A DNA stretch of 6,695 nt from Synergistaceae bacterium (GTDB lineage Bacteria; Synergistota; Synergistia; Synergistales; Aminobacteriaceae): NCBI GenBank assembly GCA_017458545.1, contig JAFTBA010000157.1, positions 1 through 6,695 of the forward strand, in the 5' to 3' direction. The notes under the pieces were generated by a model. It saw only the letters and a program-made list of their open reading frames with translations. It searched no databases and was not told the DNA's origin. Every line of letters starts with the position of its first letter. Within the stretch, counting starts at the first letter, position 1. Position numbers and translations under genes: made by a program. Shown here one piece after another: positions 1 through 5,065 of the stretch.

Positions 1-71
1 GCGTGAATGGATTTGTTTTTGTCTGCTTTATCGGCATGAAAACTTTTTACTATGTGTTCGAGTTCGATCAA
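1..71 (-). CDS. ABC transporter ATP-binding protein, N-terminal fragment (possibly MetN-like)
   Basis: Only the first 23 codons lie in the window; the gene runs off the left edge. Read on the minus strand from a TTG at 71, the peptide begins MIELEHIVKSFHADKADKNK and continues SIHA. This matches how ABC ATPases begin: M-I-x-L/V, then a V-x-K-x-F/Y strand, then an insert leading to I-x-A-L before the Walker A loop, which is outside the window. The insert before IHA is typical of the MetN methionine-importer ATPases, but other ABC importers share it, so the substrate is a guess. An AGGAGG lies on the minus strand at 84-89, 12 bases upstream of the TTG, and an in-frame TAA sits just upstream of the TTG, so no earlier start is possible. 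It is transcribed divergently from the small gene at 153. Confidence 0.55.
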   Translation of the reverse strand, partial: MIELEHIVKSFHADKADKNKSIH

Positions 72-87
72 TGAATATTAAGTCCTC

Positions 88-116
88 CTGTCTGATTATT
101 GAAATCATATTATAAT
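88..116 (+). promoter_or_regulatory. Possible divergent promoter region, TATAAT boxes on both strands
   Basis: A perfect TATAAT occurs on the plus strand at 111-116, and an overlapping perfect TATAAT on the minus strand at 114-109, because the local sequence is nearly palindromic. For the plus strand a weak -35 candidate (CTGTCT, 88-93) lies 17 bases upstream. Transcription would start near 123, just before the AGGAGG at 136. For the minus strand no good -35 was seen. The region sits between two divergent genes, which supports a promoter here. Confidence 0.35.
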
Positions 117-135
117 ATCAACGCACAGTAATTTC

Positions 136-141
136 AGGAGG
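136..141 (+). promoter_or_regulatory. Strong Shine-Dalgarno AGGAGG of the small gene
   Basis: The perfect AGGAGG is followed within 20 bases by no ATG, GTG or TTG. The only in-frame start candidate at a workable distance is ATA at 153, 11 bases downstream. That spacing is in line with other starts in this window (11 bases at 5066, 12 at 71, 13 at 6034). An in-frame TAA at 147-149 blocks anything further upstream. This site indicates that translation once started, or still starts, well before the first ATG at 228. Confidence 0.6.
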
Positions 142-152
142 CATAATAAGAA

Positions 153-521
153 ATAGAGAGTAGAATACTTGAAAGGCTTGCTAACGTTGAGGAAGCGTCT
201 CCGGAAGAATCAGCAGAGATTCTCGCAATGATTGATAGTATGACAGAAGATGATAAGAAGATCGTGAGAAGGGACAGCTTTCACGTTTATGAGATTAGTG
301 ACAAACAAATTAAAACCGTTGAAGCAATAAAGTATACAAAAGTTATTGAACTCAACAGCATGCAAAAAATAATACCGTTTTGCAGACTTACACTAAACGT
401 AAAAGAGACCTCACCCAAAAAATCAGCGGAGATTCCGGAATTGATAATGATAAACGACCCTACAAATGACGACAGTGAAATAGTTTTTGTACAACATTTA
501 TATTTTCACTTTTCAAATTAA
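153..521 (+). CDS. Hypothetical protein, about 97-122 aa, start uncertain
   Basis: I do not recognise this protein. The conservative reading starts at ATG 228 (97 aa), but that ATG has no ribosome site. The frame stays open upstream to 150, and the extra 25 codons read like a real helical N-terminus (ESRILERLANVEEASPEESA), directly behind the AGGAGG at 136. The likely start is therefore an ATA at 153 (122 aa), or the original start codon has been lost by mutation. The N-terminal 40 residues are acidic and helix-like. The rest alternates short beta-like strands (KVIELN, CRLTLNV, SEIVFVQHLYFHF) with charged loops. There is no signal peptide or membrane segment, so it is probably cytoplasmic. 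Codons are visibly more A+T-rich than in the genes to the right, which may point to an accessory or acquired gene. It converges with nikR. Confidence 0.5.
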   Translation: MESRILERLANVEEASPEESAEILAMIDSMTEDDKKIVRRDSFHVYEISDKQIKTVEAIKYTKVIELNSMQKIIPFCRLTLNVKETSPKKSAEIPELIMINDPTNDDSEIVFVQHLYFHFSN

Positions 522-597
522 TATAACTAATAAATCTCCTTTTACGGGAAAAACTAATTTTGTGAGGTTACTGTCAATAAATCTTAAAGCCCCTTGT

Positions 598-627
598 CTG
601 ATTAGTAGGCATCTACCGAAAAATCAG
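598..627. other. Imperfect stem-loop between convergent genes
   Basis: CTGATT (598-603) can pair with AATCAG (622-627), and inside it GTAG (605-608) with CTAC (613-616) around a GCAT loop, with an uneven internal loop between the stems. It lies in the 123-base gap between the tail-to-tail small gene and nikR, where a two-way terminator would be expected. There is no real U-run on either side (TCTTAATA on plus, ACAAGG on minus), so an intrinsic terminator is doubtful. Nothing else is seen in this gap. Confidence 0.25.
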
Positions 628-644
628 TCTTAATACATACTAAA

Positions 645-1058
645 TTAAATCTCAGCAGTAACATTAACATTAAGGCTCTTAATCCCTCTGACCTTCCTGA
701 GAGCCTCAATCAGTCCCTGTATTTCTTTCGAGTTTCCTTTCGTTATGACGCACTCAAGGCAGGACTCATGGTTCAAATGTACATGTGTCGAACAGATTAT
801 CACTTCCCCGAAATCATGCTGTACTGCTGTTAAATTCCGTGTCAGTTCGGGCAAATGATGGTCATACACTATTGTTACGGTCGCACACACTTGGCCGTCA
901 GAACACCTCCAGCGTTCGCCCGAAACGTAACCTCTCATCAGGCATCTTACTGCTTCCGAACGGTTAGCCCTGTTCTCGGAATAATACTCAGTCTCAAACT
1001 CACTGAGCAAATCTTCCGGGACTGTTATGCTGAAACGCACGAGCCTGTCATTTTGCAT
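645..1058 (-). CDS. nikR: NikR-family nickel-responsive transcriptional regulator
   Basis: The 137-residue protein has the two-domain NikR plan. An N-terminal ribbon-helix-helix DNA-binding domain (residues 1-44) contains VRFSITVPEDLL, then the helix-turn-helix stretch NRSEAVRCLMRGY. A C-terminal ACT-like metal-binding and tetramerisation domain (about 57-137) begins ATVTIVYDHH. The nickel ligands of E. coli NikR (H76, H87, H89, C95) have exact spacing counterparts: H81 in AVQHD, then H92, H94 and C100 in THVHLNHESCLE. NikR proteins repress or activate nickel uptake genes when nickel-loaded. The ATG at 1058 is chosen because the protein then begins like family members (MQNDRLVRFSI) and has family length. 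The frame is open upstream to a TTG at 1106, but that would add 16 residues inside the upstream gene. Its start overlaps the end of the upstream gene by 11 bases and has no clear Shine-Dalgarno, suggesting translational coupling. No nickel transporter is in the window, so its target is unknown. Confidence 0.9.
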   Translation of the reverse strand: MQNDRLVRFSITVPEDLLSEFETEYYSENRANRSEAVRCLMRGYVSGERWRCSDGQVCATVTIVYDHHLPELTRNLTAVQHDFGEVIICSTHVHLNHESCLECVITKGNSKEIQGLIEALRKVRGIKSLNVNVTAEI

Positions 1059-1428
1059 TGGTTTTAGTTCGTGATTTCTTTGACGGTTCCGAGTACTCGA
1101 CATCAATTACGTCATTATCGGTTTTGAGTTCTTTGCCCGTGAAATGTTTATAGCAGTAGCGTCCGCCGTAACCGAATAATGCCGTCAGTATTCCCCACCC
1201 TAAAAAACTGAACAGGTATGACGGCAGTACGAACAGCACGAAATATATTATCGTAAAGATGAACCCTCCGGTGCATACAAACATCGGTGAGAATACTAAG
1301 GCTAATATCCCTCTGTCCTTAGCGTCAGAATTGCGCCATGTATTGATGAAAAAATCAAGTCCTCCCAAATATAATGACGGTTTAAGATACTTGATTGCAT
1401 AGTCGCGGATTTTGTCGAATGAAAACAT
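1048..1428 (-). CDS. Small two-helix membrane protein, unknown function
   Basis: I do not recognise a family. The 126-residue protein has a basic amphipathic N-terminus (about 1-40). Two hydrophobic spans follow, about 42-68 (LVFSPMFVCTGGFIFTIIYF and onward) and 70-93 (rich in F, L and G), separated by a P-S turn, so it looks like a helical hairpin. The roughly 30-residue C-terminal tail is hydrophilic; it contains an acidic stretch DNDVIDVEYSE followed by a lysine/arginine-rich end, so both termini are probably cytoplasmic. A GGAGG-type ribosome site lies at 1446-1441 on the minus strand, 12 bases before the ATG. It is the promoter-proximal gene of a two-gene unit with nikR, whose start codon lies inside its last codons. 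This arrangement hints at a link with metal homeostasis, but nothing in the protein itself (no His- or Cys-rich motif) shows metal binding. Confidence 0.8.
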   Translation of the reverse strand: MFSFDKIRDYAIKYLKPSLYLGGLDFFINTWRNSDAKDRGILALVFSPMFVCTGGFIFTIIYFVLFVLPSYLFSFLGWGILTALFGYGGRYCYKHFTGKELKTDNDVIDVEYSEPSKKSRTKTNAK

Positions 1429-1459
1429 TTCAGTGATTGCTCCTCCGTTTTTTTGCCTA

Positions 1460-1465
1460 ATTATA
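1460..1465 (-). promoter_or_regulatory. Predicted -10 box for the membrane protein-nikR unit
   Basis: The minus strand reads TATAAT at 1465-1460, about 32 bases before the ATG at 1428. No convincing -35 is visible at 16-18 bases upstream. The box sits directly after the probable terminator of the 1538-3967 gene, a sensible place for a new promoter. Confidence 0.4.
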
Positions 1466-1470
1466 ACGCA

Positions 1471-1512
1471 TAAAAATCAGGGGTTAGGGATTAGCTGTTT
1501 CCCTGTCCCCTG
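1471..1512 (-). terminator. Probable intrinsic terminator of the DUF3536/GH57 gene
   Basis: On the minus strand CAGGGG (1512-1507) pairs with CCCCTG (1483-1478), and inside it GGG (1503-1501) pairs with CCC (1489-1487), around an 11-base loop with a three-by-three internal mismatch. ATTTTTA (1477-1471) follows, giving the U-run. It begins about 25 bases after the stop codon. The left arm is one unit of the heptamer repeat, so other repeat units could substitute for it. Confidence 0.5.
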
Positions 1513-1541
1513 TCCCCTGTCCCCTGTAAGCTATAAGCTAT
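1480..1541. repeat. 62-bp tract of mixed heptamer tandem repeats
   Basis: The whole stretch keeps a 7-base period but changes unit along its length: GGGGTTA, GGGATTA, a transition GCTGTTT, then CCCTGTC three times, CCCTGTA, AGCTATA and AGCTATG, all in the same phase. The core is CCCCTGT three times (1507-1527), preceded by a partial unit, and AAGCTAT twice (1528-1541). The stop codon of the gene on the minus strand (TAG, 1540-1538) lies inside the last unit. Heptamer short tandem repeats between genes are known in some bacteria, notably filamentous cyanobacteria (STRR sequences). Whether this tract belongs to a genome-wide family here cannot be seen from one copy. Confidence 0.85.
1501..1524 (-). 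other. G-quadruplex-type motif
   Basis: The minus strand, which is the sense strand of the gene ending at 1538, has four G-runs: GGGG, GGGG, GGGG and GGG, each separated by ACA. This meets the standard four-run, short-loop quadruplex pattern. It lies in the 3' untranslated part of the mRNA, and its third and fourth runs also form the arm of the terminator hairpin, so the two structures exclude each other. Formation in the cell is not shown. Confidence 0.5.
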
Positions 1542-3967
1542 GCCCTGAGAACTTTCAGGAGTTCATCTGAGAATTTCAGTGCATGGCCGAGTTCATACAT
1601 GGCAGTTCTCATTCTTTCAGGTTCTTTGCTGACCTTCTCACCGTACTGTTTCAACAGTTCATAGTACAAATTCTGTGAGTCATAGAGGCTTAAATGCCAT
1701 TCAAATTTTTCACTGAACAGGTTTATTAAGCCGTTCAGATTCTCAACTGCTTCCAAATCAGGCCCTGCAACACACAGACTCGTCAGTATCTCCGTCATAC
1801 AGTCAGAAAACGCAAAACGTATACGCTCTTCATCAGGATCAACCCTCCAGAATTTAGCCAGTTCAAAATTCCTGCGTATCGCTCCTACATCAGGCAGACT
1901 GTTCTCCAGTTCCTTCACTATTTCGGAAGTCAATGTGTATTCGGCTGCTATGGTTAATATTGCAGGAGGTTTCGACCCTAACAGTGTCAGATGTTCAAGC
2001 AGCTGTTCATAGTTTCTTACCCTGCTCTTCAACACCTCTTCAATACTGTGCATGTCCTGCTGAAGAAGCATACTTACTATTCTGTGCCTTGAGTTTGACG
2101 GTATATTGTTCAGAGTAAACTGGTCATATCCGAAACGTTCAAACAATAATTTTTCGCGTTCACTGCTCTCGTATAAAGCTGACAGTTCCATAACTTCATC
2201 GGGCGTTAATTCAACGTTAATATCAGTGTCGCTTATTCCGCATGAGATTAACGCTCCTCCTCCCTGGCCGTCATGATTAACGTTGACTGCAAAAAGATAA
2301 TCTCCTTCGGCTCCTGTAATATGAGATTTGACTCTGACTTTACCTGCCGCAAACGTTGACTTACCTTCCTCAGTCTCAACGTTAAGAGCATTGCCCGACA
2401 TATCCCAGCACCCTTCAGAAAATTCATGTCTGAAATCGTCGAACAGTGATGTTGTTCCGTAATATGCTGCCATCTGTTTGCGGTCAACTCTTCCCTGTCT
2501 TGCGCGTAACTCGTAAATTTTAGCTCCGTCCTGTAATTCGGGAACGTTGCTCGGAGCTTCGGCAAGTATCTTCAGGTAATCGGGTTCAATGTCAACATCA
2601 AATACCTGTTTGGCAAGTTCCATAGCTCTTGCAGCGTAACGCATAATCTGTACCGGTTCAATCCTCGAAATTTCATCGAAGAACCATCCGCATGACGTGA
2701 ACATCAGCAGTGCATTCCTTTCCATTTCGAGAATACGCAGTGCCTTAACCCTTATTTCGGGGGTTAATTCAACGGTAAGATTCTCTCGCAGGAATGAGTC
2801 TGCATTGTCCTCCGAACGGTCTAGTATCACTGAAATATATTTGTTCCTTGCGTCCCAAACGTCAGCAAAAATACCGCTGCCCTCATAAAGTTCATGCAGT
2901 TTATCGCGTGCAAAGTTCATGGCATCACGCAAGGGCTTGCGCCATTTGTGGTGGTAACCTGCAGTGCCGTCACCGCATGAGCAGTCACTGCGCCAGCGTT
3001 CAACGCCGTGCGAACAGCTCCATGAAGAGTTTTCGATTATTTTGACTTCGTATTCGGGAGGGTAGAACGATAAGTATTCGCCGTAAACAGTCAGCTGTGC
3101 TTCTGCGGAATGTTCGAGACAGTTGAGACAGTAAGCCAGAGCCATATCGCCGTGTTTGTGATGATGACCGTATGACTCTCCGTCAGTAGCGACGTTGCAG
3201 AGTACGGGTTTACCGTGAGAGGGGTTGCATGTAACAAGTTCGCGTGCGAAATTCCCTCCGTCATCGAGCAGTCCTGCAAAAGCTATTCTCTGGGATAATG
3301 CACCGTCATAAAAAAATATGCTGATGCTTTTACCTGAAGGCAGATTGCAGACGTAAGGACATCTTGTATCTATACGTGCTCCCGTAACGTCCTGCCACCC
3401 TCCCCAGCCCGGAAGTCTTACCGCTTCAGCCTGATAGGGAGAGAGTACGGTGAAGATTATTCCGTTTTCCGCGAGTACTTCGAGTGACTCGGTATCAACG
3501 GCACATTCAGCTAGCCACATACCTTCTGGCATACGTCCGAAACGTTTGGTGAAATCAGCTATGCCCCATTTGACTTGAGTTTCCTTGTCGCGCCGTGAGG
3601 CTAAGGGCATTATGATATGGTTGTAAACCTGAGCCATAGCAGGGCCGTGTCCCGAAAATCTTTTCTGACCGAGTTTATCTGCTTCGAGTATGGCGTTATA
3701 ACATAAGGGGTCATTTTCCTCAAGCCATGTGAGAAGTGTAGGGCCTATGTTGAAACTGATACGTGAATAGTTATTGCATATCTTGCTGATATAACCCTGT
3801 TCGTTGAGAATACGTGATGCGGCATTGCGGCTGTAACATTCTGCGGAAATTCTTGCGTTCCAGTCATGCCATGGGGCAGCGGATTCCTGAAGCTCAACGG
3901 TTTCGAGCCATGGGTTTTCGCGCGGGGGCTGGTAAAAATGTCCGTGAATACATATGTAGCGCGGCAA
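1538..3967 (-). CDS. DUF3536-containing glycoside hydrolase family 57-type protein
   Basis: This 809-residue protein belongs to the GH57-related DUF3536 family, annotated as putative alpha-amylase or alpha-mannosidase type enzymes acting on alpha-glucans; the actual substrate is unknown. Residue numbers use the TTG start. GH57 motif 1 is HGHFYQPPRENPW (8-20). The nucleophile motif is GMWLAECAVD with E154. The acid/base motif is ATDGESYGHHHKHGD with D262. The family hallmark SCSHGVERWRSDCSCG (317-332) follows, then a long, mainly helical DUF3536 region to the end. There is no signal peptide or membrane segment, so it is probably cytoplasmic and may act on stored glucan. The TTG at 3967 is preferred over the ATG at 3976 because the ribosome site GGAG abuts that ATG but lies 9 bases from the TTG, and the family usually begins shortly before RYICIHGHFYQPP. 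The gene stands alone, followed by a terminator and preceded by its own promoter region. No frameshift or missing catalytic residue is seen. Confidence 0.9.
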   Translation of the reverse strand: MPRYICIHGHFYQPPRENPWLETVELQESAAPWHDWNARISAECYSRNAASRILNEQGYISKICNNYSRISFNIGPTLLTWLEENDPLCYNAILEADKLGQKRFSGHGPAMAQVYNHIIMPLASRRDKETQVKWGIADFTKRFGRMPEGMWLAECAVDTESLEVLAENGIIFTVLSPYQAEAVRLPGWGGWQDVTGARIDTRCPYVCNLPSGKSISIFFYDGALSQRIAFAGLLDDGGNFARELVTCNPSHGKPVLCNVATDGESYGHHHKHGDMALAYCLNCLEHSAEAQLTVYGEYLSFYPPEYEVKIIENSSWSCSHGVERWRSDCSCGDGTAGYHHKWRKPLRDAMNFARDKLHELYEGSGIFADVWDARNKYISVILDRSEDNADSFLRENLTVELTPEIRVKALRILEMERNALLMFTSCGWFFDEISRIEPVQIMRYAARAMELAKQVFDVDIEPDYLKILAEAPSNVPELQDGAKIYELRARQGRVDRKQMAAYYGTTSLFDDFRHEFSEGCWDMSGNALNVETEEGKSTFAAGKVRVKSHITGAEGDYLFAVNVNHDGQGGGALISCGISDTDINVELTPDEVMELSALYESSEREKLLFERFGYDQFTLNNIPSNSRHRIVSMLLQQDMHSIEEVLKSRVRNYEQLLEHLTLLGSKPPAILTIAAEYTLTSEIVKELENSLPDVGAIRRNFELAKFWRVDPDEERIRFAFSDCMTEILTSLCVAGPDLEAVENLNGLINLFSEKFEWHLSLYDSQNLYYELLKQYGEKVSKEPERMRTAMYELGHALKFSDELLKVLRA

Positions 3968-3976
3968 AGTGAACAT

Positions 3977-3983
3977 CTCCTTT
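3977..3983 (-). promoter_or_regulatory. Shine-Dalgarno that decides the start of the DUF3536/GH57 gene
   Basis: The minus strand reads AAAGGAG from 3983 to 3977, directly followed by ATG at 3976. A zero-base spacer cannot place that ATG correctly in the ribosome. The in-frame TTG at 3967 is 9 bases away, close to ideal. Confidence 0.65.
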
Positions 3984-4035
3984 CGTAGTCCTTCAAAAAT
4001 ATAACTGTCATTAGCACTTAATTTATATGTCGTCC

Positions 4036-4041
4036 ATTATA
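4036..4041 (-). promoter_or_regulatory. Predicted -10 box for the DUF3536/GH57 gene
   Basis: The minus strand reads TATAAT at 4041-4036 (in GAGTATAATGG), which would give a leader of about 60 bases before the TTG at 3967. No good -35 is seen. The plus strand also reads TATACT here (4038-4043), but a better-placed plus promoter lies at 4098. This A+T-rich gap of about 195 bases separates divergent genes and holds nothing else I can identify. Confidence 0.35.
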
Positions 4042-4097
4042 CTCAGGATTCTTATTATTGGCTTATCATGAACGCGAATAAATAACTGATTTACTCT

Positions 4098-4125
4098 TTG
4101 ATTTTATCGGGGAATGATTTAATAT
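4098..4125 (+). promoter_or_regulatory. Predicted promoter of the exported three-gene unit
   Basis: A -35-like TTGATT (4098-4103) and a -10-like TAATAT (4120-4125) are separated by 16 bases, each matching four of six consensus bases. Transcription would begin near 4132, about 16 bases before the GAGGTG ribosome site at 4148. It overlaps an in-frame TTG that could be mistaken for a distant start of the gene at 4164. Confidence 0.4.
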
Positions 4126-4163
4126 TTACCCTGAAAAATTTTATATCGAGGTGTAAAACCAAT

Positions 4164-4994
4164 ATGCGTAAATTTTTATCAGCGTTAATACTTCTCATGT
4201 TCCTTGTCGGAATAGCGTCCGCCGATACCCTCAGGGTAGGTATACTCTCAAAGCTCAACATGTCTCAGGAAGAGTACAGCGAGTTCATAGCGGCAGGAAG
4301 AAAAGCAGGTGCATGGAGTTTCTTCTCGTCAACAGCTCATGACGGTGAAATCACTTTCGTGTTCTATGACACCCTTCAGGCAATGCAGCTGGCACTCAAC
4401 ACTAAAGATGTTGATGAGATAGCCCTGCCCGAAGATGTTGCCGAATACGTCCTGAACGTTACCGGAAAGTACAAAGTTTCGGGAATAGCGAAGACACTTC
4501 CTGCGTATCTTTCGTTCGGTTTCAGGTCAGGCGATGACCCCGAACTCCGTGAAAAATTCAACGGTGCCCTTCTCGAAATGAAAGAAGACGGTACACTTGC
4601 AATTCTTCAGTCGAAGTACATAGCCGAAGCAGGAATCGGAGACCCTGAAGCAATAGAGTTCAGGAATTTCGGTAACATCGACAAAAAAATAACCGTAGCT
4701 ATTACGGGAGATCTTCCTCCGATTGACTATGTTGCTGCCGACGGAACTCCTGCAGGTTTCAACACGGCAGTACTCGCAGAGATAGCAAAGCGTCTCAAAA
4801 TTAATGTCGAAGTCATCAACATAGACTCAGCTGCAAGAGCTTCGGCACTTGCTTCAGGAAGGTGCGATACAGTGTTCTGGATTCAGGGATACAGGGACGT
4901 TCCTAAGCATTCAGACATTCCCGAGGGCATAACGCTTTCGGAGCCTTACTACGAATGGAACGAGTATTTATATCTCGCTCCCTCATCACGTTAG
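4164..4994 (+). CDS. Exported solute-binding-protein-like protein with reversed SBP_bac_3 halves (paralogue 1)
   Basis: The 276-residue protein starts with a Sec signal peptide (MRKFLSALILLMFLVGIASA, cleavage before D21), so it is periplasmic or secreted. After LRVGILSKLN (23-32), residues about 62-153 look like the C-terminal half of family 3 binding proteins: YDTLQAMQLALNTKDVDEIAL, then YLSFGFRSGDDPELREKFN and MKEDGTLAILQSKYI. Residues about 174-272 look like the N-terminal half: ITVAITGDLPPIDYV, then DGTPAGFNTAVLAEIAKRL and LSEPYYEW, ending soon after. This is the opposite of the normal order. The usual T-x-x-R ligand arginine region is replaced by DTVFWIQGYRD. The ATG at 4164 is chosen over an upstream in-frame TTG at 4098 because it has a GAGGTG site (4148-4153) and directly begins the signal peptide. 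A paralogue follows. It probably binds an amino acid or small peptide, but the ligand cannot be told from sequence. Confidence 0.8.
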   Translation: MRKFLSALILLMFLVGIASADTLRVGILSKLNMSQEEYSEFIAAGRKAGAWSFFSSTAHDGEITFVFYDTLQAMQLALNTKDVDEIALPEDVAEYVLNVTGKYKVSGIAKTLPAYLSFGFRSGDDPELREKFNGALLEMKEDGTLAILQSKYIAEAGIGDPEAIEFRNFGNIDKKITVAITGDLPPIDYVAADGTPAGFNTAVLAEIAKRLKINVEVINIDSAARASALASGRCDTVFWIQGYRDVPKHSDIPEGITLSEPYYEWNEYLYLAPSSR

Positions 4995-5007
4995 CATTAA
5001 CTTAAAC

Positions 5008-5045
5008 GGGCGGCGGTTATCATAAAAATACTGCTGCCCTTGTTT
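5008..5045 (+). terminator. Terminator-like hairpin between the two paralogues
   Basis: GGGCGGCGGT (5008-5017) pairs over ten bases with ACTGCTGCCC (5030-5039), with two G-U pairs, around a 12-base A+T-rich loop. TTGTTT (5040-5045) follows. It starts 14 bases after the first paralogue's stop and ends just before the second one's ribosome site (AGGAG, 5050-5054). It may be a partial terminator that lowers expression of the downstream genes, or an mRNA-stability hairpin. No clear second promoter is seen in the gap. Confidence 0.6.
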
Positions 5046-5065
5046 CAACAGGAGTACGAATTTTT

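Noticed and set aside
89..604. TGTCTGATTA present at 89-98 and 595-604, flanking the A+T-rich small gene like direct repeats of an inserted element
   Set aside because: A single matching 10-mer pair is expected by chance in a window of this size, the flanks do not extend the match, and no integrase or transposase is present.
1059..1106. Longer nikR start at TTG 1106
   Set aside because: The extra 16 residues lie wholly inside the upstream gene, and family members begin near the MQNDRLVRFSI position.
1455..1495. Inverted half-sites GCTAAT and ATTAGGC around the -10 box of the nikR unit as a NikR operator
   Set aside because: The spacing (about 28 bases) and sequence do not match the known GTATGA-N16-TCATAC type of NikR operator, and the half-sites are short and A+T-rich.
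2248..2565. 105-codon open frame on the minus strand inside the DUF3536/GH57 gene, and several similar shorter frames on both strands there
   Set aside because: They are out-of-frame shadows of an intact, well-recognised gene, with low-complexity or odd composition and no ribosome sites.
4098..4163. In-frame 22-codon extension upstream of the first binding-protein gene, starting with TTG
   Set aside because: It would bury the signal peptide inside the protein, has no ribosome site, and its sequence matches a promoter better. The ATG at 4164 has both a ribosome site and an immediate signal peptide.
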